Part shown: piece by piece, positions 34,109-42,392 of the stretch
How the letters are laid out: each line of letters begins with the position of its first letter
How positions within the stretch are numbered: the stretch's first letter is position 1
Source of the DNA: Gaetbulibacter_A aestuarii
Lineage (GTDB): Bacteria; Bacteroidota; Bacteroidia; Flavobacteriales; Flavobacteriaceae
Length of the DNA stretch: 64,000 bases
Assembly: GCF_039537665.1 (NCBI RefSeq)
Contig: NZ_BAABAY010000001.1
Span: forward strand, 1,612,001-1,676,000
Reading direction: 5' to 3'
Position numbers and translations under genes: made by a program
The notes under the pieces: generated by a model
What the model was told of the DNA's origin: nothing
The model's database searches: none
What the model saw: the letters and a program-made list of their open reading frames with translations, nothing else

Positions 34109-35683
34109 TTAATTTTTCATTTTTGAAGGCATTTGATCCATGGCGCGTTCTGCGATCGCGGTGATAGATAAAGATGGATTTACGCCCGGATTTGCAGAAA
34201 TCATGGAACCGTCGATCACATACATATTGTCATAGTTAAAAATTTTATTGTCCTTATCAATAACGCCTTTGGTCTCATCAATTCCCATTACAGCGCCACC
34301 TAAAATATGTGCTGTGGAAGGAATACCTGCTATAGTTTCCAAAGCAAAGGATGTACTTTTACCTTTAACGATCTTACTATAGGCCTTCGTTAGTTTTATG
34401 GATTCCGGGATAAAGGGTGTTGGTTTTTTACCGGAACTTATAGTAGAGCTCAGTCCACCAAACCAATTGCGCTTTAATTTTAAAGTACTATCCAGAGTTT
34501 GCATGAATAGCAGAACTACTGTAGATTTTGCCCAGCTGTTTTTAACATAGATCCTGAAAAATTCCTGAGGGGAGGAGAAAAGAGATCTAAACATTCGGGT
34601 TAGGCGAACAAACAGGTTATTTCCGGTAACATAGGGATAATGCAAAAGTTTCCAGGCATTGGAGCCTTCACCATACCTGCAAATTTCCAAATGGCTATTT
34701 TCATCGGAATGCAAAATACTACCAATGGCAACACCTTTTGAATAATTCTTTTTATTATCTAAACTCGAAACACTGATCAGGGTTTCATTATTGGTTCGAA
34801 TAAAATCTCCCAAAGTGGCAGATATTTTGGGTAAACTTTTTTGTTTTAATTTGAGAAGTAATTTTACAGTCCCCAGAACACCTCCAGAAAATATCACTCC
34901 TTTAGTCTGTATTTTTTTTGTTCTTTTGAACCATCCGGTGCTCGATTTTACGGAAACTTCATAAAAGGAGTCACCATCTTCTTTTTGCTTCGGAATAACA
35001 TCAAAAACCTCATGTTCAGCAAGAATTTCGGCGCCTTGTTTCTGTGCCAGATATAAATAATTTTTGTCCAGCGTATTTTTGGCATTATGCCTGCAGCCCG
35101 TCATGCAAGCGCCACAAAAGTGACATCCCGTACGCTCGGGACCTTCACCGTTAAAATAGGGATCGGGTTTAGTAACACGCGGTTCACCAAAATAAACAGC
35201 GACGTTCGTGGGCTCAAATTGATCTTCGATGTTTAATTCTTTACTCAATGCTTTTAAGGCGAGATCTCCTGCGGCCAAATAGGGGTTCTTATTGGCGCCA
35301 AGCACCGTCAAGGCTTTTTTATAATAGGGTTTAAGTTCCGTTTCCCAGTCGTTGAGGCCCTTCCAGCTACCAGTTTTGTAAAAAGAAGATTTTGGAATAG
35401 GAAGGGTGTTTCCGTAAACCAATGAACCGCCGCCAACGCCAGTTCCCGATAGAACCGCAGCATGCTTAAAAATTGTGATCTTCATAATGCCAAACCACCG
35501 CAACCATGGCATCCACAACCATTTTTTAAAATTCCAGTTTGTTTTAGGGAAATCTTCTCCGTGATACCATTTGCCTTTTTCAACGACCAAAACATTATAA
35601 CCTTTTTCAGAAAGTCGTAAAGCGCTTACCGAACCGCCAAAACCACTACCAATAATAATATAATCGTATTCTTTTGAGGACAT
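34109..35683 (-). CDS. GMC-family FAD oxidoreductase (cholesterol-oxidase-like)
   Basis: From Met at 35683 the protein has 524 residues and starts YDYIIIGSGFGGSVSALRLS, an FAD-binding Rossmann fold immediately after the start. The longer frame from 35746 would delay this by 21 residues, so the shorter start is preferred. Other markers are SGTGVGGGSLVYGNTLPIP, a Cys-rich HFCGACMTGCRHNAKNTLD near residue 210, HILGGAVMGIDE with the catalytic His, and the FAD-binding end NPGVNPSLSITAIAERA. The HFCGACMTGC segment is typical of cholesterol-oxidase-type members. They oxidise alcohols, often sterols. There is no signal peptide. Confidence 0.9.
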   Translation of the reverse strand: MSSKEYDYIIIGSGFGGSVSALRLSEKGYNVLVVEKGKWYHGEDFPKTNWNFKKWLWMPWLRWFGIMKITIFKHAAVLSGTGVGGGSLVYGNTLPIPKSSFYKTGSWKGLNDWETELKPYYKKALTVLGANKNPYLAAGDLALKALSKELNIEDQFEPTNVAVYFGEPRVTKPDPYFNGEGPERTGCHFCGACMTGCRHNAKNTLDKNYLYLAQKQGAEILAEHEVFDVIPKQKEDGDSFYEVSVKSSTGWFKRTKKIQTKGVIFSGGVLGTVKLLLKLKQKSLPKISATLGDFIRTNNETLISVSSLDNKKNYSKGVAIGSILHSDENSHLEICRYGEGSNAWKLLHYPYVTGNNLFVRLTRMFRSLFSSPQEFFRIYVKNSWAKSTVVLLFMQTLDSTLKLKRNWFGGLSSTISSGKKPTPFIPESIKLTKAYSKIVKGKSTSFALETIAGIPSTAHILGGAVMGIDETKGVIDKDNKIFNYDNMYVIDGSMISANPGVNPSLSITAIAERAMDQMPSKMKN

Positions 35684-35757
35684 AAAGAAGGAACAACTTA
35701 ATGTTTTTAAAAAATCAATTTTTCCTGGGAAACTATTTGAAAACAATATAGTAAATA

Positions 35758-36939
35758 CTATTCAAAATAAGTATTCACTAAGTGTTCAAGTGCTTTGCCA
35801 TGCAAATTTTTTGCGATAACCATGCCTTCAGCATCCAAAATAAAATTAGCTGGAATGGTTTGTACCCGAATCTTTTTTAAGAAATCAGCATCATCACCTT
35901 GAAGATCTGAAGCTTGAAACCAACGATCGGCACCATCGCGCTCGGCTGCTGTTTTCCAGTATGAAAGATCACTTTCCAAACCGTAGGCGATAATGTTTAG
36001 TCCCTGATCATGATACTTGTCCCAGAGCGGAACCAGAATTTCCCGATTCTCTTTTCGGCAGGGCGCACACCAGGAAGCCCAGAGGTCGACAATAGTCAGT
36101 TTTTTACCCATCATGGTTTTAATATCCAGAGTATCCCCTGATATTAATGGCAGTTTAAGGTTAGGAAAGGTACTACCTACTAAAACCGGTAAATTTTCAG
36201 GACTGGCCATTTCGCATAATTCCTTTACCCAGGGATGTTCCGGATAATTTTTTTTCCTGGATTTACACTGCTCCACTAAAAATTCGGGGACACGTTCATA
36301 ATCGTTTTCAGGACTCACCCATCTTAAGGCAACGAGAGCGGGTAAAAGTTCTTTAGTTTCATTAGCGAAATTCATCAAGGCCTTTTGATAGTTCAAAAGG
36401 GCTTTTTCTTTAGCCAAAAGTTCAGAACCATCCTCTACATGCCAGTTTTTATTGTTTAAATAGGTTTTGAAAGCTTGAACATTAATGTCTCGAAGTTTTA
36501 GCAGCGCCTTATTATTTTTAGAAGGCATTTTTATTGAATAACGCTTTTGAAATTGAAACCAATCAGAGTAAATGCTTACATGGCTTCCAGGTTCCAAAAC
36601 AATCGGCATAAAATTAGCTTCCAGCGGATTTTCTGTTTTTAAATAATTTGGAGCTTTTCCCTGAGGTTGAACAGCGAGCTCAAAGAGTTCAGAGGTTTTG
36701 ATCTCCGGCATATCTGAAAAATTAAAATCGCCATTTGAGAAAATGCTTGCTGAATCAACTACAGTTCCGAAATAAGGCGCAGCAACCGATCTTAAATTTC
36801 CAGGTTTTATGAGATATATTTTGGAATCTTTTGGGGCATTTTCAATACGGCCTGAAATAGAATCTGGAGATTGACAACCTATTAAAATCAGCAGAAGAAG
36901 CTGACTAACAATACGATACCGTTTTTGGAAATAATTCAT
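35758..36939 (-). CDS. TlpA-family thioredoxin-like lipoprotein
   Basis: The 393-residue protein has a lipobox LILIGC (Cys22), a DUF4369-like N-terminal part (SGRIENAPKDSKIYLIKPG), a helical middle and a thioredoxin domain from about 255. Its active site is DLWASWCAPCRKENRE with Cys291 and Cys294, and the cis-Pro is in VQTIPANF. It reduces disulfides at the periplasmic face of a membrane. It is the first gene of the leftward run with the GMC oxidoreductase and sulfatase, divergent from the aminotransferase gene. A role in keeping partner enzymes reduced is inference. Confidence 0.9.
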   Translation of the reverse strand: MNYFQKRYRIVSQLLLLILIGCQSPDSISGRIENAPKDSKIYLIKPGNLRSVAAPYFGTVVDSASIFSNGDFNFSDMPEIKTSELFELAVQPQGKAPNYLKTENPLEANFMPIVLEPGSHVSIYSDWFQFQKRYSIKMPSKNNKALLKLRDINVQAFKTYLNNKNWHVEDGSELLAKEKALLNYQKALMNFANETKELLPALVALRWVSPENDYERVPEFLVEQCKSRKKNYPEHPWVKELCEMASPENLPVLVGSTFPNLKLPLISGDTLDIKTMMGKKLTIVDLWASWCAPCRKENREILVPLWDKYHDQGLNIIAYGLESDLSYWKTAAERDGADRWFQASDLQGDDADFLKKIRVQTIPANFILDAEGMVIAKNLHGKALEHLVNTYFE

Positions 36940-37055
36940 GTTATTTTAGTTACTGCAAGGTATTGCAATTTTCATTAATTAAGAATAAAAAACCACTTTT
37001 GAATTCACTAAATGAATTGGTATCTTGCTGTAAAACTCACAAACACGAAAACACT

Positions 37056-38282
37056 ATGACCTTAGATATTCCCTTTGTTCGCTCTCAATTTCCCGCATTT
37101 ACTGAACCTTCTCTTGAGGGTTGGGCCTTTTTTGAAAATGCCGGCGGTTCGTATCCTTGCAAGCAAACCATAAAACGGCTCACAGATTTTTATATGAAGA
37201 ATAAGGTGCAGGTGAATTATCCGTATCCGGCATCGATGAAAGCGGGAAAGCTTATGGAAGATTCTTATAAACGATTTGCAGATTATCTAAATGTAGATGC
37301 CTCTGAAATTCATTTTGGTCCCTCAACAACGCAGAATATTTATGTTCTGGCTAATGCCATGCGTCCCATGTGGAAAGAGGGCGATGAAATTATTGTTTCT
37401 TGTCAGGACCACGAAGCCAACGCAGGAGCCTGGCGCCGATTAGCTGATCGCGGTATAAAAGTGACTGAATGGCACGTGAATCATGATACGGGAATTTTAG
37501 AGGTTGATGTTCTAAGATCCTTGATCTCTAAAGGCACCAAAATGGTGGCATTTCCTCATTGTTCGAATGTCATTGGTCATAATAATCCGGTAAAGGAAAT
37601 TACGGAACTTGCCCATGAGTTCGGAGCACTTTCTGTAGTTGACGGCGTAGGTTTTGCGCCTCATGGTTTTCCGGATATAAAGGAACTTGGTGTGGATATT
37701 TATCTATTTTCATTATATAAAACCTTCGGTCCGCATTTAGGTTTAATGTATGTGGACAAGGATTTGATTGGTAAGATGGAAAACCAATCGCACTTCTTTA
37801 AAGCAGGGATAACCCGAAGTATGTTGACGCCTGCAGGCCCGGATCACGCTCAGATCGCAGCCGCTAGTGGAGTTATCGATTATTTGGATGCTGTTTATGA
37901 GCATCATTTTGATGAGGACGCAGAACCTGCCGAACGCAATAGAAAAGTAAATGCACTTTTCCATGCCCATGAGCAGGAGCTTCTGGAACATTTAATGGCA
38001 TTCCTAAGGTCTCGGGATGACCTTAAAATTATTGGTCCGGATCAGGCTAAAGGACGCTCACCGATTATTTCCATCATTCCAAAAAATAAATCGTTGGATG
38101 ACTTTTATGGCGCCTTGACCGAACATAAATTAATGCTAGGAAAAGGGCATTTTTATGCGGTGCGCCCACTGAACGATATGGAAGTAGCCACTCAACCCGG
38201 AGTGCTGAGAATATCTTTTTTACATTATACCAGTATGGCTGATATCAATCAATTAATAGGAGGATTAAAAGCCGCTTTATAA
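37056..38282 (+). CDS. Class-V aminotransferase (cysteine-desulfurase family)
   Basis: From Met at 37056 the protein has 408 residues. An upstream ATG at 36963 would add a non-homologous tail, so MTLDIPFVRSQFPAF is preferred as it opens the family. PLP-enzyme features are GPSTTQNIYVLANAM, SCQDHEANAGAWRRLADRGI, FPHCSNVIGHNNPVKEI and the Lys region VDIYLFSLYKTFGPHLGLMY, in which the Lys of YKTFG is the likely Schiff-base residue. The family, of TIGR01976 type, is related to NifS/SufS, but the substrate is uncertain. Its stop abuts the stop of the convergent RidA gene with no gap. Confidence 0.88.
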   Translation: MTLDIPFVRSQFPAFTEPSLEGWAFFENAGGSYPCKQTIKRLTDFYMKNKVQVNYPYPASMKAGKLMEDSYKRFADYLNVDASEIHFGPSTTQNIYVLANAMRPMWKEGDEIIVSCQDHEANAGAWRRLADRGIKVTEWHVNHDTGILEVDVLRSLISKGTKMVAFPHCSNVIGHNNPVKEITELAHEFGALSVVDGVGFAPHGFPDIKELGVDIYLFSLYKTFGPHLGLMYVDKDLIGKMENQSHFFKAGITRSMLTPAGPDHAQIAAASGVIDYLDAVYEHHFDEDAEPAERNRKVNALFHAHEQELLEHLMAFLRSRDDLKIIGPDQAKGRSPIISIIPKNKSLDDFYGALTEHKLMLGKGHFYAVRPLNDMEVATQPGVLRISFLHYTSMADINQLIGGLKAAL

Positions 38283-38810
38283 TTAATCCGCTTTGTGAAC
38301 CTCCAATTCAATCTCTATCATAAATTCCGGAAGTGCTAATTCTTTAACGCCCAACCAGGAACCTGTAGGAAAATGATTTTTGTAAATTTCATTTCGGTAA
38401 ACAGACTTTTCAAGGAATAATGGCATATTGGTGGTGAAAACATTTTCAACAACAACATCATCAAAAGTACAGCCAAAATGAGTTAAGACCTTTTCGAGAT
38501 CGGCGTAACAATTTTTCATTTGCTGTTCCAAATCGCCTATAGCTGTTGGGTTTCCTTCATCATCCATACTTACAGCACCGGACACTTTAATGTCGTTCCC
38601 GATCTTAACGGCATGCGAGTAGCCATAAGCTTTTTCCACATCCGGACGTAACAAAAAATATTCCGGTGTTTCAGCAGGCATAACGGTTTCCTGCATCTCG
38701 GTGGTTTCCTGGGTTTGTTCTTTTTCCTTGCAGCTTTGTAAGCTGAACGATAAAAGAAATAATGCAATAACAAGGATTTGAGAAAGGCGTTGGTTGGTTG
38801 GTTTTTTCAT
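38283..38810 (-). CDS. RidA-family lipoprotein
   Basis: The 175-residue protein has a lipobox SLQSC (Cys27) ahead of a RidA/YjgF domain: YGYSHAVKIGNDIKVSGAVS, LEQQMKNCYADLEKVLTHFG and VKELALPEFMIEIELEVH. E. coli RidA hydrolyses enamine and imine intermediates using Arg105. At the equivalent point this protein reads FPTGSWLGVKELALP, so the Arg appears replaced by Gly. It may therefore be a non-catalytic Rid protein, and its lipid anchor places it outside the cytoplasm. It is convergent with a PLP enzyme gene. Confidence 0.87.
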   Translation of the reverse strand: MKKPTNQRLSQILVIALFLLSFSLQSCKEKEQTQETTEMQETVMPAETPEYFLLRPDVEKAYGYSHAVKIGNDIKVSGAVSMDDEGNPTAIGDLEQQMKNCYADLEKVLTHFGCTFDDVVVENVFTTNMPLFLEKSVYRNEIYKNHFPTGSWLGVKELALPEFMIEIELEVHKAD

Positions 38811-38947
38811 TAAATGTAAGTGTTAATTAAATGGAAATTTTGTGATTTACTTAACTATTAATGAAATTCTTAGGAATCGTAATATAGTGAAATTATTCTT
38901 AGAACTTATTTAAATATTTTCATATGGATTTGATTTTCTGGAATCAT

Positions 38948-39715
38948 TTATTCATATTCTTTTTTTAATGCTGAAATAAGCTCCTCGGCATTTTTTAGTA
39001 ATCTTTCAAGATCAATTACAGTAATCTCGAATTTTCGTGAACGTACCATTTCCATATATTGGTTGAATACCACAGGGTCGTAAGTTAGTAAAGGTGGGTC
39101 AGACTGCAGGAATGCATCAATTTCCTGTTGATTATTGCTCCGCTTGCTGTGTTGTAATATAGTATTCGAAACCCTGTTATATTTATAATCAAAAATTTGT
39201 CCGCGCAATTTCCGAACTTCAATTTGAAACAAATTATCCAGTGCCATTTCTTGTTGGTACTCCCGATTTAATCGATCGTAATTGAGTATTTTTTTGAGGA
39301 GTGATTTATTTTTGACATCCCGGAGCAATCCCGAATTCCGCATTTGTTGAAAAGTGGCATCGTTTGATACATAGTGCTCATTTGCACCACCCCAAAGCCC
39401 ATAAAAATACAATTTACCACTAGGAATGTTATTAAAATTGTTTTTTAAAAGCAGGGTATTCAATGAATCAATATTTTTATTTGCCTGGCGGAAATAGCTC
39501 ATGGTATACTTTAAATTTGTGGTATCTGATTGTAGATCACTAATCATAGACAGCGCAAACTCTCGTGTCATTTTTTTTTCAGCCAAATCAGAGCGAATGT
39601 TTTCTGAAATAAAACCGAGTACAATGGCAATAAATATCATTAGCCCTTCGAGAAGGTACTTTTTAAAACTTTTTCCTTTAGGAGGTGAGGCTGAAATAGA
39701 TTTCTTTTTATTCAT
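38948..39715 (-). CDS. DUF6090-like single-pass membrane protein
   Basis: The 255-residue protein has a basic cytoplasmic N-terminus (MNKKKSISASPPKGKSFKKY), one membrane helix (LLEGLMIFIAIVLGFISENI) and a helical periplasmic part with RNSGLLRDVKNKSLLKKILN. The 'EG-x-x-IxxAIxLGFxxEN' helix is what I recall from DUF6090 proteins of Bacteroidota. The function is unknown. It starts 23 bp after the stop of the alpha-amylase gene and is probably co-transcribed with it. Confidence 0.7.
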   Translation of the reverse strand: MNKKKSISASPPKGKSFKKYLLEGLMIFIAIVLGFISENIRSDLAEKKMTREFALSMISDLQSDTTNLKYTMSYFRQANKNIDSLNTLLLKNNFNNIPSGKLYFYGLWGGANEHYVSNDATFQQMRNSGLLRDVKNKSLLKKILNYDRLNREYQQEMALDNLFQIEVRKLRGQIFDYKYNRVSNTILQHSKRSNNQQEIDAFLQSDPPLLTYDPVVFNQYMEMVRSRKFEITVIDLERLLKNAEELISALKKEYE

Positions 39716-39738
39716 TCGGTGGAATTGACATAAAATTC

Positions 39739-41106
39739 TTATTCCTTAAACACTAAATACTGTTCGGGTTTCAATTCAAATCCTTCGTCATTCAGGGTGT
39801 AAGATTCACCTGTGAAATAATCGGAGTAGGTTCCATAAGCGTCCCTTTTGGTAATTTCGATGGTTTGATTCTCGTCTGAAAAATTGAAAAGTCCAATGAC
39901 TTTATTTCCTTCTACTTCCCGTATGAAGCCAATTACATTTTCATTGTTTTCAATGCTTATAGGAAAGCCTCCGGCATCGCCCGCCCAAAGTGCAGGATTG
40001 TCTTTTCTTAATTTCACAAGGGATTGGTAGAATGGTTCCATGCCTTTAGGATCGGTCCAGTTAATTGTGTCTTTTTGGAAAAACTCGAGTCGTTTATCCA
40101 TACCTACTTCCTGTCCGCCAAGAATAAGCGGGAAACCGTATGCTGTGAAAACCAATGCTGCAAAGGCCTTGTTTTTAGAACCAAAACGTTCGAATACCGT
40201 GCCATTCCAAGAGTTTAAATCATGGTTAGAGGTGTAGGTCATTCGAAAATGGGTACGACCGTATTTGAACATGTCTTCATCGATCCAATTTGATAAAACA
40301 TCAGCGGGTTCTTCACCACTTGCAACCTGGCGCATTTCGGATTCATATTCATCGGCGTAACTACCATCTAAAATAAAAGTTTCGTGACCACATTCGGCAA
40401 GCCAGAATAAATCTCTAATGGGGTCTAAAGCAGCGCGAGCTTCTTCCCATAGGTATAAAGGTATTTTATCTCCACAACCATGGTCGAGTCTAAAACCATC
40501 AATTCCAAGATCTACCCAAAATCGCATAGCGTTTATCATGGCTTTTCGTGTTGCCGGATTTTTATGGTTCAATAAGGCCGTGTCCCACCATATATCTGTT
40601 GGGCTCATGGCTTCGTAAGTGATGTCGCCGTTTTTATCATGAATGTAGTATTCAGGATGCTCTTTGATCCATTTGTGATCTCTTCCCGTATGATTTGGAA
40701 CCCAGTCAATAATCAGGTAAAAACCCATCTCATGGGCTTTTTTCAACAGATGTTTGAAATCATCTAAGGTTCCAAATTCAGGATTTACCGCAGTGTAATC
40801 AGATGGCGCATAATAACTACCTAATTCGCCTTTTCTGTTTTTTTCACTAATTGGATTTATAGGCATCAGCCATAGTACTTTTACCCCTAATTTTTGAAGT
40901 CTGGGTAAATGTTCTTCAAAAGCTTTGAAGGTACCCTCAGGCGTGTATTGCCGAATATTCACCTCATATATCGTAGCGTCGACCAATTTATCAGGAAAGA
41001 TTTTTTCTGTAGCCTCTTTTATAGCAGGTTGTGCTACTTTTTTTGAATTATTTTGACAACCTGATAGAATCAGAAACCCAAATAGGTAAATTAAAATAGA
41101 TCTCAT
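39739..41106 (-). CDS. GH13 alpha-amylase-family lipoprotein
   Basis: The 455-residue enzyme has a lipobox ILSGC (Cys17) and a full (beta/alpha)8 amylase core. The four conserved regions are visible: DWVPNHTGRDH, DGFRLDHGCGD with the nucleophilic Asp, FWLAECGHET with the general-acid Glu, and MTYTSNHDLN with the transition-state Asp. It would hydrolyse or transfer alpha-1,4 glucans at the cell surface or in the periplasm. No SusC/SusD pair is near, so it is not part of a visible starch locus. Confidence 0.93.
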   Translation of the reverse strand: MRSILIYLFGFLILSGCQNNSKKVAQPAIKEATEKIFPDKLVDATIYEVNIRQYTPEGTFKAFEEHLPRLQKLGVKVLWLMPINPISEKNRKGELGSYYAPSDYTAVNPEFGTLDDFKHLLKKAHEMGFYLIIDWVPNHTGRDHKWIKEHPEYYIHDKNGDITYEAMSPTDIWWDTALLNHKNPATRKAMINAMRFWVDLGIDGFRLDHGCGDKIPLYLWEEARAALDPIRDLFWLAECGHETFILDGSYADEYESEMRQVASGEEPADVLSNWIDEDMFKYGRTHFRMTYTSNHDLNSWNGTVFERFGSKNKAFAALVFTAYGFPLILGGQEVGMDKRLEFFQKDTINWTDPKGMEPFYQSLVKLRKDNPALWAGDAGGFPISIENNENVIGFIREVEGNKVIGLFNFSDENQTIEITKRDAYGTYSDYFTGESYTLNDEGFELKPEQYLVFKE

Positions 41107-41166
41107 CTTATCTTTTTTAGTTTTTGTGGTAAAAGTTAAAGATAAGGTAAATTTTAAAATATAAGA

Positions 41167-41310
41167 TTAGAGAAGATAAATGGTATAAATTCCGGTTGGA
41201 GGATCAAAATCAAATTCAGCTCCTGAAATTTTTATTTCATTATACTTGGTAAAATTACAGCAGTTTCTGGTGGCTCTTGTGATATCAACATAACATTCAA
41301 AAACAGAATG
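41167..41310 (-). pseudogene. Possible gene remnant without start codon
   Basis: Between the amylase and the small membrane protein is a minus-strand frame of 47 codons that begins just after a stop and has no ATG. It reads FECYVDITRATRNCCNFTKY, then NEIKISGAEFDFDPPTGIYT and YLL. The composition looks like a real C-terminus rather than noise, but it could be chance. I see no intact partner nearby. Confidence 0.3.
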
Positions 41311-41325
41311 TTAGGAAAATCCTGT

Positions 41326-41685
41326 TCAGGTGTTTTTATTTTTAGCGTTTCTAATAGTTCTAATAATTAACAAAATAATACTTGTAATCCATCCCATTGG
41401 GTAGGGAACGATCAATAAAGCCCACCACCAGGAAAGGGTTGAGGTACCACCGAAGCCGCCTAAAGAAGAAAGGTAAAATAAAAAGAACACTCCGAAGGTA
41501 ATCGTTAAAAAAGCAAAAAGAAAAAATTTACGATAATCGTCCTTTCGTAGATGTAATGATAATGCAATCAGGGCACTTCCTATCATAATTATAATGGAGC
41601 CTTCAAGGGGATCCAAAGCACCTATGATCAAGGCCATTACTCCAATTTTGAATACTATTCGTTCCCATTTAAAATTGGCTTTCAT
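41326..41685 (-). CDS. Small membrane protein of unknown function
   Basis: The 119-residue protein has four hydrophobic segments (VFKIGVMALIIGALDPLEG, IIIMIGSALIALSLHL, FFLFAFLTITFGVFFLFYLS and YPMGWITSIILLIIRTI) and a basic C-terminus. I do not recognise the family. It is preceded by the terminator of the lipoprotein gene, so it has its own promoter. Confidence 0.65.
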   Translation of the reverse strand: MKANFKWERIVFKIGVMALIIGALDPLEGSIIIMIGSALIALSLHLRKDDYRKFFLFAFLTITFGVFFLFYLSSLGGFGGTSTLSWWWALLIVPYPMGWITSIILLIIRTIRNAKNKNT

Positions 41686-41722
41686 ATGACGTTCATATAG
41701 AGTTCGTATTAAGAAGCGCGTT

Positions 41723-41762
41723 AAAAAGGGAAACCAAAATGAAATTTTGGTTTCCCTTTTTT
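41723..41762 (-). terminator. Terminator of lipoprotein A
   Basis: Arms of about 18 bp (AAAAAGGGAAACCAAAAT at 41723-41740 against 41744-41762) leave only a few loop bases. A T-run follows on the minus strand. It lies 27 bp after the stop of the lipoprotein gene at 41789. Confidence 0.88.
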
Positions 41763-41788
41763 AGTTAAATGAATTTTGTCCAATACTT

Positions 41789-42247
41789 TTAATTTTCGCA
41801 CAATTTGAGACCATCGACTTCTAAATCTGATTTTGAAAATCTAAAATTTCCATGGTCATACATCTTACCGTTTTCATAATATCGAAATAAGGCTTCGATA
41901 TAATCGCCCATCCCGGTAAGTGTTATCTTTTCAACATAATCAATATCTCCTGCTTTGTCATGGATGGTTACCTCTAAAGTATCTTTGGAATTTATTGTAA
42001 TAGCATTATTTTTTTCCAAAGAATCCAAGAAATGTTGATAACAATCTTTGTCTTTTACCCAGTACTCTATCGGGTGGTTTACATCATTTATAAACCTATA
42101 ATAGATAACCGCATTTTCAAACTCATTAGCCCAAACTAAGCTTTCATTTGAGCTTAAAAAAGAAGTGTCTACCGGGTTATTATCCTTGTTATTTTTACAA
42201 TTATAATTCAAAAGACACAGTAATAATAAATACATTATTGTTTTCAT
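41789..42247 (-). CDS. Small lipoprotein A (paralogue of B and C)
   Basis: The 152-residue protein has a Cys-ended signal (LLNYNC, Cys17). The family signature is YYRFINDVNHPIEYWVKDKD followed by C, then beta-rich segments (IDYVEKITLTG, YENGKMYDHGNFRFSKS) and a C-terminal Cys (GLKLCEN). The same pattern is found in the products at 44210 and 44901. The pair of conserved Cys (after the HPIE block and at the C-terminus) could form a disulfide. I do not recognise the family. It lies downstream of the arylsulfatase gene on the same strand. Confidence 0.75.
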   Translation of the reverse strand: MKTIMYLLLLCLLNYNCKNNKDNNPVDTSFLSSNESLVWANEFENAVIYYRFINDVNHPIEYWVKDKDCYQHFLDSLEKNNAITINSKDTLEVTIHDKAGDIDYVEKITLTGMGDYIEALFRYYENGKMYDHGNFRFSKSDLEVDGLKLCEN

Positions 42248-42392
42248 AACCCTATGAATTACATAACTATCGTGGCTTATTACGGCCAGAAATTATAAAT
42301 GTATAACAATGTATTTCAATTATTTAAAATAATCAATGACTTACGACCGCTATTAAGAGATATTTGTTTGCTGTTTTTAGAAGATAATGCTT

